A model generated the notes under the pieces. It saw nothing but the letters and a program-made list of their open reading frames with translations. It was not told the origin of the DNA and did not search any database. Shown here piece by piece: positions 19,901 through 27,081 of a stretch of DNA of 64,000 bases (within the stretch, counting starts at the first letter, position 1; each line of letters begins with the position of its first letter). The DNA comes from Flavobacterium johnsoniae (lineage in GTDB: Bacteria > Bacteroidota > Bacteroidia > Flavobacteriales > Flavobacteriaceae). A program made the translations under genes and the position numbers. The stretch lies in assembly GCF_030388325.1 (NCBI RefSeq), contig NZ_CP103794.1, positions 3,906,001-3,970,000 of the forward strand, written 5' to 3'.

Positions 19901-21196
19901 TGTATTTATTGTAGTTAATGCCGAAACATTTACAAAGTTTACACCATCTAACGAATATTGAAAAGTCCATTCATCGCAACCATAATAATAGCCCATTAAT
20001 CCAGAAGCTACATTAATGTTTTTGTAACCAACGGTTGAAAGTGTCGTCATAAAGTAATAGAAATTACCTCTTTCGGTATTCCAAACACAAAAACCATTTT
20101 TTCCGCCTCTGTTTTGAAGTCTTACGTTTGGAGCAAAAACATTGTCTGCTACATTATACGCAAATAACTGCGGTTTGTTTTCTATTTTAGAATACAACTC
20201 AGCAACTCTAGGATTGGCATATTGATCATTTTTGAATGTCCAACCAGCAATAAAATTCTGATTCGCATAAGTTCCTGTAACAGTTTTATTTTCATTCATT
20301 ACAACAGAAGTGCTTAATGAAGTAGAACCATCAGACCAATTGCTAAATTTTATAATATCATTTTCTACAGCCGTAACCATTACGTTTGTTCCGCTCTCGT
20401 AAACCGAAAATGCACCATCTTTTCCTGCTGGCGAAATTGTATAATCTCCTAAACCAAACGCACCGTTTACATTTACATTTAGTGTATAAGTAGGAACTGC
20501 TTCGAATTGTGCAATCAAAACAGCATCTGCATTAGCAATATGCGTATATGGATTGGCAGTTGAAACCACAACGCCTTTATCGTCTACCCATTGTTTGAAA
20601 TTGTATCCAAAATTTTTATTGGCAGTCAATTTTATTTCTGTTCCTTTAACAAAAGTCGTTCCTGCCGGATTAAGCGTAACCGTTCCAGATGAAGCCGGAT
20701 TAACACTTACCGCTAGTTTTTGTGTAACTGCATTCGGATTATCAGTAACTTTTTCTAAATAATCAAGATTAAATAAATATCCTGTATTTGATGGATGCTT
20801 AAAAAGTAATACCAAGTCAAAAGTTCCCGTTGTGGGCTGAATGGCAGCAGAAAATTTCTTATAATCTGTAAAACTTGTGCTTCCTGAAACAGTCGCGGTT
20901 CCAATTAGCGTTCCTGTATCAGAACCTAATCTCAATTCTATAGTTCCTCCCGTTGCACCAGCCGCGGCTATATCAAAACGAGTAACAAATTCAGTAAAAT
21001 TAACTGCATTAAATTTAATCCAAGTATTGTTTTTAATATAACCTACGTTTCCTCCTCCCGAAAGAGAAGCGTTGGTTTCTGCTCGTGCTCCCGAAGCCTG
21101 ATTAAAAGTTTCAGCTTCAATTTTCTCAATGGTCTGAGAAAACCCCATTACTGTAAACAGTATGAGGAATAGATGAATAAAAAATTGTTTTTTCAT
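13901..21196 (-). CDS. Giant secreted pectin methylesterase-pectate lyase fusion (CBM6/35, CE8, PL1, beta-helix, T9SS tail)
   Basis: A 2431-residue multidomain protein. In order: signal peptide (1-21); CBM6/35-like beta-sandwich (22-149); InlB/bacterial-repeat-like domains (155-312); a lyase-associated beta domain (315-485); a Big_5-like Ig domain (490-587); CE8 pectin methylesterase (590-905) with Gln736-Asp737, Asp758 in GDVDFI and Arg811 in YLGRPW, the full catalytic set; an FN3-like linker (915-990); one FWG repeat (995-1063); a beta-strand-rich region (1080-1335); PL1 pectate lyase (1343-1790) with Asp1467, Asp1476 and Arg1532 in HHN...SRNPR, then a calcium-type DTDGDGMPD loop; a second beta-helix domain ending GDPRWL (1795-2112); three more FWG-type repeats (2117-2356); and a C-terminal T9SS sorting domain ending RIIVK. 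One polypeptide would de-esterify homogalacturonan and then cleave it. Exported by T9SS and probably surface-bound or released. The frame is intact throughout. Confidence 0.94.
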   Translation of the reverse strand: MKKQFFIHLFLILFTVMGFSQTIEKIEAETFNQASGARAETNASLSGGGNVGYIKNNTWIKFNAVNFTEFVTRFDIAAAGATGGTIELRLGSDTGTLIGTATVSGSTSFTDYKKFSAAIQPTTGTFDLVLLFKHPSNTGYLFNLDYLEKVTDNPNAVTQKLAVSVNPASSGTVTLNPAGTTFVKGTEIKLTANKNFGYNFKQWVDDKGVVVSTANPYTHIANADAVLIAQFEAVPTYTLNVNVNGAFGLGDYTISPAGKDGAFSVYESGTNVMVTAVENDIIKFSNWSDGSTSLSTSVVMNENKTVTGTYANQNFIAGWTFKNDQYANPRVAELYSKIENKPQLFAYNVADNVFAPNVRLQNRGGKNGFCVWNTERGNFYYFMTTLSTVGYKNINVASGLMGYYYGCDEWTFQYSLDGVNFVNVSALTTINTNTITSIGGILPAEAEGKEKIYLRWFPNINGPKHGSAVDVTATILSNLMIKADEVLVADTVAPVLESSFPAASASSVGANGNIILNYNEQVQLGTGNAVLNGKNVTAEFVNRTVKFSYFGLEYNKQYTFTIPAGFVKDLSGNDGAALSLSFKTMEKPIPVKRNFDLIVDANATDQQIASKKYVKTIAEAFSAAPNNSASRFLVLITNGTYNLGGDGTNPQDIVLKLPSGKNNVSLIAQSKDKVILQGNPGWGIKNAVLSIEANDLYMENVTIEHKDGITTSGQRPALNPAGDRNVYNGVRLRSKQDTQVTGGNRSFYYKSTIEGDVDFICGGGTHWFEECNLVSVASGYIVAPNHDTATKYGYIFNNNTITASTSYYLGRPWQNAPRAVYLNTKMINEPNTLGWASMGTLPALFAEYNSLNGNGIAVNTDNRTNTFTVNGVAQTGNYNPVLTKAQADEFTIENVLSGTDKWDPRRVVEQVMKPSNLVVSAANTLKWDENPYAMCYVISKDGKILAITTEATYVDSATTAGTFAYTIQAANEYGGLSDVSAINMAINGGNAKSTIAYFNSIDNTALTALTPVEYTEGTALTLPVPTLAGYTFFGWSTSATVANSLKELVATTKGNQTLYAFWGTAGNNKPDEVAPPTDYDYEFTAAVNKNWDNAANFNPAVMPVAGKLVSSTKEIETTATVFPADIIFSGAGTLRLRGAHKATGNLIFKDGTRVYYNTSGAGMTLEAPVVISGNVKFEMISGIANQTIMTLSGPISGNGTVSPLNTGQGVNANTGTLLLKGDNSEFIGIWDLTQKSTKFPTLNYPTVIEGASANAFGSGMIKIGQDNYIVFSHERAAGSTLNLTITENGKASLNTVLNVQKLTINGVEFKEGVYDKTTNPEFFNGEGKIEVKKEATNGNNDPVPAFPGAEGYGKYVTGGRGGKLIYVTNLNDSGAGSLRDAIGQAGPRIVVFKVSGNIELKSELNITDNITIAGQTAPGGGITLKDYNVKVRGNNVILRYLRFRMGDTHDVENDALGGRFQKNIIVDHCSMSWSTDECVSFYQNENFTLQWCIISESLRNSVHAKGAHGYGGVWGGKNASFHHNLLAHHDSRNPRLGEYANDIFAKTDLVDIRNNVIYNWGGNSCYGGDAMNVNLVNNYWKPGPGTSNSTKERILSTGRSLDTTSPLYGIWGKYFVDGNYVVGSERATQDNWTYGVYSQFHGSQLPVSDADKAALKISAPHAFGEITTHSATKAYELVLENAGSNLYRDAVDKRAVDDTRSGTASIMNGGNGSTNGYIDTPSATGGWPVLPSGEAPVDTDGDGMPDKWETEKGLNPASSADGNLKTIDGRYTNVEVYINSIVDNLVSNQNGSLDVYVNPQNFVEKYNAAENGSKFIMASGTYTTTADLAVKNHKYTFVPDAGAKPVFAGSFYSENPEIFSGSFSFDGVDFDLTNAGSNVLQLKKGASIAGFEIKNASIKGIKQSLLLTEGTSEKPISKVVLENCIIDGTAATGSSFILADSRIVNSISVKKSTIFNYEKGNNFITLQNKNTANETINITFESNTIYNSGNQAGNGFVFVDNQYNSASAYSFKNIIMQDERDNPKPIYLFNSNSANGAGKLVLENNLLVGVSSQVVKGTVTVTETNVKTLTGLGMTVLVFPNPIQGNFSFSKDSPLAKASSDGNALGDPRWLKADAKFSKISYINAIDGKAITLSPTEYMEGALTNLKTPKLEGYTFFGWSASATTPGLIKTIAVTATGDQTFYAFWGEGGNNKPDPKPIVKSGVSYLNSIDGKAISGLNPVEYTEGTALTLPIPALKDYTFYGWSASSTTPNTIKEIAVSATGNQTFYAFWGVGGNNKPDEVIQPTFYTISYLNMPSGATNPNKTSVQSGTAFTLEMAQCTGYRFLGWYADALYGKEITGFTNKQTENFTLYGRWKKLGEFLAFPTITTGKLTLQSSTEFDRLAIFSMSGLLVKQVDLIGSEMEISVSDLASGSYFIKSLKTGDSTRIIVK
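14381..14848 (-). repeat. Tandem FWG-type coding repeats in the giant pectinase
   Basis: Two adjacent units of about 70 codons (14848-14636 and 14590-14381) share the protein pattern SYxNxIDGKAI...YTFxGWSAS..TP...TFYAFWGxGGNNKPD, and their DNA is also very similar. A related unit lies at 18214-18008 (residues 995-1063) and a diverged one at 14335-14129 (residues 2288-2356). The pattern belongs to the InlB/Flg_new-type beta-grasp repeat class. The units act as spacers between catalytic modules and before the T9SS tail. Their DNA similarity makes the locus prone to in-frame recombination. Confidence 0.75.
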
Positions 21197-21282
21197 TTGG
21201 TTTAATATTGGTTTTAGTTAGTAATAGTTTTCAAAAGAGTTTTTTCTGTTTTTCAAACCCTTTTAATAGTTTATATAAATTT

Positions 21283-22080
21283 TTAGTTTAACTCTTTCAT
21301 TCCTTCAAAAACTAATCTTGCCACTTCTACAGCGCCTTTAGTTTGAAAATGTGTATTGTCTTTTTGCCCATCTGGATATGCTTCATATTTTCCTGCGGGA
21401 ATATTCATAAAATAATTTTCGCTTACATAAGACTGACCTTTCTTCGTGAAAAAATCCATTGATTTTTGATTCAAATCAATAAACATTACGTTTAATTCTT
21501 TCGCGACATCTTTTACGGCTTGCGGATATTGGCCATGAATATTTTGCAGTTTTCCGTCCTTCCAAGGAAAATTTCTAGCAACGGGCGTAATAAGAATTGG
21601 TTTTACGCCTTTCGATCTGGCTTGTTCAATAAACAATCTTAGAAACTCTTTGTAGCCTTCAAGGTTTACATATCTCTCTGGTCGGTCTTCGGCAGCATCG
21701 TTATGACCAAATTGCATTAAAACTAAATCTCCTTTTTTCAGGTTTTCATAAACCGAACGCCATCTTCCTTCCTGAAAAAAAGTTCTAGTACTTCTGCCAC
21801 CTCTGGCTCTATCGTCTACAAAAGCGCTGTCAGTTTTAATTAGTTTATTAATTTTCTTGAGACTGTCTTTGACCAAAAATTGCTGAAAAACCTGTCCCCA
21901 ACCTGTAACAGGATATCTGGTTTTCATATAATCTTTTCCTTCTTCGTAATTATTAGCATAATCTGCAACGGTCGAATCGCCAATTAAATAAACCGTAGTT
22001 TTCGATTTGGGTTTGATGAAAGACATAATGGCAAATGCTAAAGCCATACAGAAAATTGAAATAATAAATCTTGATTTCAT
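21283..22080 (-). CDS. Rhamnogalacturonan acetylesterase, SGNH family (CE12-like)
   Basis: A 265-residue esterase with an N-terminal membrane/signal segment (about 5-22). It belongs to the SGNH/GDSL fold: block I YLIGDSTVADY (Ser36), the Gly region RGGRSTRTF, the Asn block MQFGHNDA, and the terminal DNTHF (Asp241, His244). This combination, with GDSTV instead of GDSL, is typical of rhamnogalacturonan acetylesterases (CE12), which remove acetyl groups from galacturonate in RG-I so that lyases and hydrolases can act. It is 6 bp downstream of an alpha/beta-hydrolase gene and upstream of the giant pectinase on the same strand. Substrate assignment rests on family plus context. Confidence 0.9.
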   Translation of the reverse strand: MKSRFIISIFCMALAFAIMSFIKPKSKTTVYLIGDSTVADYANNYEEGKDYMKTRYPVTGWGQVFQQFLVKDSLKKINKLIKTDSAFVDDRARGGRSTRTFFQEGRWRSVYENLKKGDLVLMQFGHNDAAEDRPERYVNLEGYKEFLRLFIEQARSKGVKPILITPVARNFPWKDGKLQNIHGQYPQAVKDVAKELNVMFIDLNQKSMDFFTKKGQSYVSENYFMNIPAGKYEAYPDGQKDNTHFQTKGAVEVARLVFEGMKELN

Positions 22081-22086
22081 GATTCT

Positions 22087-23079
22087 TTATTTAAAAACGT
22101 TCGTTAAAAATGTATCTATATATTGAATTGTCGGTTCGAACCAAGGGTTGAAAAGACAAAAGGTATGAGGTGAATTTTCAAATTCGTGAACTTCAGAATA
22201 GATTCCGTTTTCAGTCAAAATCTTTCTAAAGTCGTCTCTTCCTGCGTGCATTCGAGCAATCGAACTGTTTATAAACAATGTTGGCGGAGTTGCTTTAGCT
22301 GCATAACTTAACGGCGAAGCAGTTTCCCAAAGTTTCGGATTGTCTTTTTTGGAATAACCAAACCAATACGTTCCTGCCGAAATATTTTTGTCATCGTTAC
22401 CTTCACTACTTTCTGGGTGTACAAACGATAACGTTCCGTCAATATCAATTATAGCATTTACTTGAGATTTAGAATTTGAATTGGTTATTGTTCCTTCAAA
22501 CAAAGGCATATTTCCTGTTACGCCCATAAAAACAGCTAATTCTCCGCCTGCTGAAAATCCTAGAGTTACAATTTTATTAGAGTCAATATGATACTTTTCT
22601 GCATTTTCTCTTACCCAACGAATGGAAGCTTTGATATCATAAACCGCCGCAGGAAAAAGCGCTTCTGTAGAAAGCCTGTATTCGGGCGTAAAACAGACAT
22701 AACCCAAACTTGCGAGTTTTTGTGCCATTTGATAATGCTGTTCTTTACTGCCAGAACGCCATCCACCTCCGTGTATAATGATAATTGCGGTCTGTTTTTC
22801 TTTTTTATTTTTATTAAAGAAAACATCCAATTTCATTTTTCGCGTGCCATAACTTTGGTAAACGATGTTGTTTTTCTGCTCCACAAAATCAAAATGCATT
22901 GCGGGAACTAAAGCCGTATTTGGAAAATATTTTAATGTTTTTTTGAATGCGCTTTTGTTATTAAAAGAAGTATCTCTGACTTGAGTAATTCCAGTCAAAT
23001 ACTGTGCATCCAAATTTTGAAAAAATAAGATGAAAACCCAAATAAATAATACTTCTAATTTTCTATTCTGAAACTTCAT
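22087..23079 (-). CDS. Secreted alpha/beta-hydrolase esterase (BD-FAE/acetyl-xylan-esterase type)
   Basis: A 330-residue alpha/beta hydrolase with a signal peptide (ending NLDAQ). The oxyanion-hole motif IIHGGGWRSG (101-110), the nucleophile elbow GFSAGG (Ser176) and a C-terminal His in SPHTF (His305) complete the expected triad. HGGGW enzymes in plant-polysaccharide loci usually remove acetyl or feruloyl esters. Here it is flanked by a pectin methylesterase and a rhamnogalacturonan acetylesterase, so a pectin acetyl-ester or a feruloylated side chain is the likely target; the sequence does not decide which. Co-directional and closely spaced with both neighbours. Confidence 0.87.
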   Translation of the reverse strand: MKFQNRKLEVLFIWVFILFFQNLDAQYLTGITQVRDTSFNNKSAFKKTLKYFPNTALVPAMHFDFVEQKNNIVYQSYGTRKMKLDVFFNKNKKEKQTAIIIIHGGGWRSGSKEQHYQMAQKLASLGYVCFTPEYRLSTEALFPAAVYDIKASIRWVRENAEKYHIDSNKIVTLGFSAGGELAVFMGVTGNMPLFEGTITNSNSKSQVNAIIDIDGTLSFVHPESSEGNDDKNISAGTYWFGYSKKDNPKLWETASPLSYAAKATPPTLFINSSIARMHAGRDDFRKILTENGIYSEVHEFENSPHTFCLFNPWFEPTIQYIDTFLTNVFK

Positions 23080-23132
23080 TTTTCTATTTATTTAATTTGT
23101 TTTAACTCCTAAAAACATAATTTCCTAAAAAT

Positions 23133-24131
23133 TCAATTAGGTTTCCAATCTTTAAAAATGGCTTTTACAGAATATTCTTTTTTAAATTGTTCTACCGAAA
23201 GTTGATGCGACCAGTTTACTCTTGATTCTGTATTTCCTCCAATTCCAGAAGATTGATATTCGGCATAATAAGCCGTTTTTTCTGCTTCAGGTTTTCCCCA
23301 ATTATGCCATCCTTGCGGTTTTATGTGCAAATCCATTTCACATTTTATAAATGCAGTTCGCGCGTAATTTCTCCAAGGTCTTCCTAAAAAATAAGAGTTA
23401 ACTTTTGAATTTGTGGTGAGTTTGCAATTCAGAAATACAAAACCATACAAATTAGATTCTGGAGTATTAGCAGCGGTTATGTACGAACCTCCTTTTTTTG
23501 CGAAGATTTCGCATTGATCAAAAACGACTGTAGAACCTCCAAAAATAAAATCTGTTGTTCCTTCGATATAACAATTTTTATAATATTGTCTGCTAAAACC
23601 TTCACGCGGATATAAAGTGTCTTGAAAACCTAAAAACTTACAATTTTCGAAGATTACTCGATCGCCATCGACTCTAACAGCAACAGCTTGTCCGACTGGT
23701 CCAGAGGAATTTTCAAAAGTTATATTCTGCGCCTTAAAACCATTTCCTGTAACAATAAAACTTGCCGAATTGGAAGTTCCGATTGTGCCGCCTGTTCCAT
23801 TAGATTTTGAAGCAAAATCATCATAAGTAAGAATTACATTTTCTTTGCTTTCTCCAATTAACGTGACATTGTTCTTATTTAAAGGAAGCTCCAGTTTTTC
23901 TTTGTAAATTCCATTCTTTACAAAAATTTTAGTTTGAGATGTTTTAAATAAAGGCACTGCATTAAACGCTTCTTGAACCGTTTTGAAATCGCCATTCCCG
24001 TTTCCATCTACTATAATATCGTATGACTTAAAATCGCTTAGAATTTCCTTTGTTTCATTTCGTGTCGAATTACCTCTAAAAGAATAATTGATAAAGAAAA
24101 GAGATGCCATTAAAAAATTGAATATTACCAT
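23133..24131 (-). CDS. Pectin methylesterase (CE8)
   Basis: A 332-residue right-handed beta-helix enzyme of family CE8, which hydrolyses methyl esters of homogalacturonan to give methanol and free galacturonate. The catalytic signature is complete: Gln170-Asp171 in FQDTLYP, Asp194 in GTTDFIFGG and Arg251 in YFLGRPW. I choose the ATG at 24131, which gives a clean signal peptide (VIFNFLMASLFFINYSF); the frame extends to 24152, but that start is TTG and overlaps the GH28 stop. It is 14 bp downstream of GH28 in the operon. It is the stand-alone counterpart of the CE8 module inside the giant protein and may act on imported oligomers. Confidence 0.94.
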   Translation of the reverse strand: MVIFNFLMASLFFINYSFRGNSTRNETKEILSDFKSYDIIVDGNGNGDFKTVQEAFNAVPLFKTSQTKIFVKNGIYKEKLELPLNKNNVTLIGESKENVILTYDDFASKSNGTGGTIGTSNSASFIVTGNGFKAQNITFENSSGPVGQAVAVRVDGDRVIFENCKFLGFQDTLYPREGFSRQYYKNCYIEGTTDFIFGGSTVVFDQCEIFAKKGGSYITAANTPESNLYGFVFLNCKLTTNSKVNSYFLGRPWRNYARTAFIKCEMDLHIKPQGWHNWGKPEAEKTAYYAEYQSSGIGGNTESRVNWSHQLSVEQFKKEYSVKAIFKDWKPN

Positions 24132-24144
24132 TTGTATTTCTTTA

Positions 24145-25842
24145 TTAGTCAAACACTTTTACCTCATCTTTTATAGATTCTAAGACTTTTACATCTTTAT
24201 TCAGAATCATTTTCTTTCCCTTCGTTTTTAATGAAATATCTTTTGTTTCCAAACCTCCAATCCAAAACATCTGATTTTCTCCTGAAGATTTAAGACCGTC
24301 TAAACTCACATTCTGACTATTTGAAAAACTCACAGCAATTCCAGGTTTATCTAATCTTAGATCAAGGTTTTTAAAAGCAATTTTGCTGGCATAATTTAGC
24401 TGAACTCCAACATCAGATCGGATAATCATATTTTGAAATTCAATATTAGAAACTGGCATTTCTGGAATTCCCATAATTTTTAAAGCCTGTGCAGCACCGT
24501 TTACATAAATGTTTTTAAAATACATATTTTTAAAAACCGGCGTTTCGTCAGATACTGGTTCTTTTGAAACAGTTACTTCACCTGTATTTTTATCTTCAGA
24601 TAAAGATTTTCCAAAATAATAGAGATTAAAATTTATGGCATCAGTTGGAATATTATTCATACGAATATCTTCCATCCATATATTTTCTACGACACCGCCG
24701 CGTCCGCGAACCGATTTAAAGCGAAGTCCGCAATCAGTTCCGTTAAAAGTCAGATTTTTAGCAAATATGTTTCGAACTCCTCCAGACATTTCGCTTCCAA
24801 TGGTAAAACCGCCATGTGCATGATAAACCACGCAATCTGTAATTACGAAAAATTCTGTTGGTCTTCCGCGATCTCTTCCTTCTTTATCTTTTCCTGATTT
24901 AATGCAAATCGCATCGTCGCCAACATCAAAACGGCAATTGGTTACGGTTCCAATTCTACAAGATTCTAAATCCAAACCGTCACCATTTTGAGAATACCAA
25001 GGGTTACGAATAGTTAAATTGCGTAAAGTAAGATGTTCGCACATTAACGGATTTACATTCCAAGCTGGAGAATTCTGAAAAGTAACACCGTCCAAAAGCA
25101 GTTTTTTACAATTTACCAAACTTACCATAACTGGACGAAGCGCTTCTTTATAAGGCTCCATATTTTCTATGGTTTCCTTTTTAGGAAGTTTGCCTTTCTC
25201 TTCATTACCAATATAAGCGCCTTTTGAAGGATACCATATTTTACCGTCTTTAGACAAAACACCTCCAGATTTTACCAATTCATCCCATTGCCCCGCAGTC
25301 ATTTTTCCGATTTTAACAGGTCTCCAAACAGCTCCATTTCCATCAAAAATACCTTGTCCAGTAATCGCAATATTTTCTAAATCAATTCCCATAATTGGCG
25401 ATTCACAGCGAATGACTTTACTTCCTTCAAAATAAGATTCGATCAATTTATACTGTTTTAAATCGCTTGTAAAAGAGATAAAAGCACCATTTTGAGTATG
25501 AAGATTTACATTACTTTTTAGTTTTATTGGTCCCGTTGTCCAAAGTCCTGCTGGAATCACCACAACTCCTCCGCCCGATTGAGAGCATTTTTCTAGTGCC
25601 GAATTAATAGCGTTAGTGCAAAGCTGTTCGGTATTAGGAACTGCTCCGAAATCAACAATATTTAAAGTATCAGTTTTGAATTTCGGAATCTGAACTTCTG
25701 GCATTTTAAATGGAAGTTTCATTTCCGATTTTATCTTTTTCTCTGAAACATTAACCACGCCTTCTTTTTTGTTTGCACAAGAAAAAAGAGTAAAGAGGAT
25801 TACTGTAGAAAGAATTGTTGTTTTAATTTTTATCATAACCAA
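24145..25842 (-). CDS. GH28 polygalacturonase-family lipoprotein
   Basis: A 565-residue enzyme of family GH28, inverting hydrolases of alpha-1,4-galacturonan or rhamnogalacturonan. A lipoprotein signal ends at Cys22 (LFSCANKK). The beta-helix carries the conserved residues NGDG (Asp288), VGDDAICIKSG (Asp309, Asp310), HAHGG (His343) and RFK (Arg374-Lys376). The residues after the lipid cysteine are basic rather than acidic, which suggests a periplasmic-facing lipoprotein acting on imported oligosaccharides, probably as an exo-enzyme. An ATG at codon 3 is an equally good start. It lies between GH105 and CE8 with gaps of about 15 bp. Confidence 0.94.
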   Translation of the reverse strand: MVMIKIKTTILSTVILFTLFSCANKKEGVVNVSEKKIKSEMKLPFKMPEVQIPKFKTDTLNIVDFGAVPNTEQLCTNAINSALEKCSQSGGGVVVIPAGLWTTGPIKLKSNVNLHTQNGAFISFTSDLKQYKLIESYFEGSKVIRCESPIMGIDLENIAITGQGIFDGNGAVWRPVKIGKMTAGQWDELVKSGGVLSKDGKIWYPSKGAYIGNEEKGKLPKKETIENMEPYKEALRPVMVSLVNCKKLLLDGVTFQNSPAWNVNPLMCEHLTLRNLTIRNPWYSQNGDGLDLESCRIGTVTNCRFDVGDDAICIKSGKDKEGRDRGRPTEFFVITDCVVYHAHGGFTIGSEMSGGVRNIFAKNLTFNGTDCGLRFKSVRGRGGVVENIWMEDIRMNNIPTDAINFNLYYFGKSLSEDKNTGEVTVSKEPVSDETPVFKNMYFKNIYVNGAAQALKIMGIPEMPVSNIEFQNMIIRSDVGVQLNYASKIAFKNLDLRLDKPGIAVSFSNSQNVSLDGLKSSGENQMFWIGGLETKDISLKTKGKKMILNKDVKVLESIKDEVKVFD

Positions 25843-25857
25843 TTGTAATTTGAAGCC

Positions 25858-27075
25858 TTATTTTTTGTCTAAATGTTTTTGCAATTCGATACCAGCCATT
25901 ATATAAGGACCGACCGCTTTTGCATCGTTATCTCTGATAGGTTCTGAAATATAATATTCAAACGAACCGTTTCTATCTTCTGGATTTTTTCCTCCTAATC
26001 CCGCAACAGCACAACATTTGGTTATAGAAATTGTTCCTTCTGCATTTTCTTTGATGAACTCTTTCTGAATTCCTTTAAATCCTTTTTGTGCCGATTTAAG
26101 AAAATTTTTATCTACATATCCTTTGTTGTAGGCTTTCGCAAAAGAATAAACGAACATAGTCGAGCAGGTCGATTCTAAATAATTTCCTTTTCTTGCTGGC
26201 TGATCCATTACTTGCCACCAAACTCCAGAATTAGAATCTTGAGCTTTGAGAACCGCTTTAAATACTTTCTGAACAATCTTTATTAAGTCTTTTCTTTTCG
26301 GATGATTTTCTGGAACGAAATCTAAAATATCGACCAAAGCCATACAATACCAGCCTTGCGCACGACCCCAAATATGTGCAGAAGTTCCCGTAGTTTTATT
26401 TGCCCAGAATTGTGCACGTTTTTCATCATAACCATGAAAATTCAAACCCGTTTCTTCATCAAAAGTGTGTTTTTGGATTAATTCTGCTTGTAAAATGGCA
26501 TCGTCTATTGCTTTTGGAACATTAAAAACTAATCCATATTCTGCTGAAAAAGGATCTGCCATATAAACGCCGTCCAACCACATTTGCCACGGATAACTTT
26601 TTTTATGCCAATAACCTCCATCAGAATTTCTCGGATGATTTTCTAATTGTTTATGCAATACATCCATTGCGGTTTTATAACGCTGGTCATTTGTTTTTTC
26701 ATAAATTTCAAAAAGAATCTTTCCAGAATTAATTAAGTCAAGACTGTATTTTTCCAATTCGTAACCACCTTGAATATCTCCATCTTTGTCAATAAGCTGT
26801 TCGGCATAAGAAAGTCCGTAATCCCAATATTTTTGGTCTTTGGTATAATCATACAATTTCTGATTTGCCAATGTCACCAAGCCATTTGTATAGTTCCATT
26901 TCGGAAATTTTACACCGTCTAAAAACACAGGATTTGGAACACGTTTCTGGTCTGAATCTGCCATTTTCTTCGCCCAGAAAATTGGCAATAACTCCTTTTT
27001 ATCTGATTTAGATTGTCCGAAAGAAATCAAACCAATAAACAGAGCGAGAAAGCTATATTTAATTTTGTGTACCAT
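25858..27075 (-). CDS. GH105 unsaturated rhamnogalacturonyl/galacturonyl hydrolase
   Basis: A 405-residue (alpha/alpha)6-barrel protein with a signal peptide (ending ISFGQ). GH105 enzymes remove the 4,5-unsaturated uronic acid left at the non-reducing end by pectin lyases. Family features are SLDLINSGK (Asp113), PWQMWLDGVYMADPF (Asp168) and HIWGRAQGWY. The length matches YteR/YesR-type enzymes. Its presence implies that lyase products are made upstream, consistent with the PL1 module of the giant protein. It is 6 bp after the GH43 gene and 15 bp before GH28 in the operon. Confidence 0.94.
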   Translation of the reverse strand: MVHKIKYSFLALFIGLISFGQSKSDKKELLPIFWAKKMADSDQKRVPNPVFLDGVKFPKWNYTNGLVTLANQKLYDYTKDQKYWDYGLSYAEQLIDKDGDIQGGYELEKYSLDLINSGKILFEIYEKTNDQRYKTAMDVLHKQLENHPRNSDGGYWHKKSYPWQMWLDGVYMADPFSAEYGLVFNVPKAIDDAILQAELIQKHTFDEETGLNFHGYDEKRAQFWANKTTGTSAHIWGRAQGWYCMALVDILDFVPENHPKRKDLIKIVQKVFKAVLKAQDSNSGVWWQVMDQPARKGNYLESTCSTMFVYSFAKAYNKGYVDKNFLKSAQKGFKGIQKEFIKENAEGTISITKCCAVAGLGGKNPEDRNGSFEYYISEPIRDNDAKAVGPYIMAGIELQKHLDKK

Positions 27076-27081
27076 AATTTC

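Noticed and set aside
24132..24152. Longer start of the CE8 gene
   Set aside because: The codon at 24152 is TTG and overlaps the GH28 stop; the ATG at 24131 starts a proper signal peptide.
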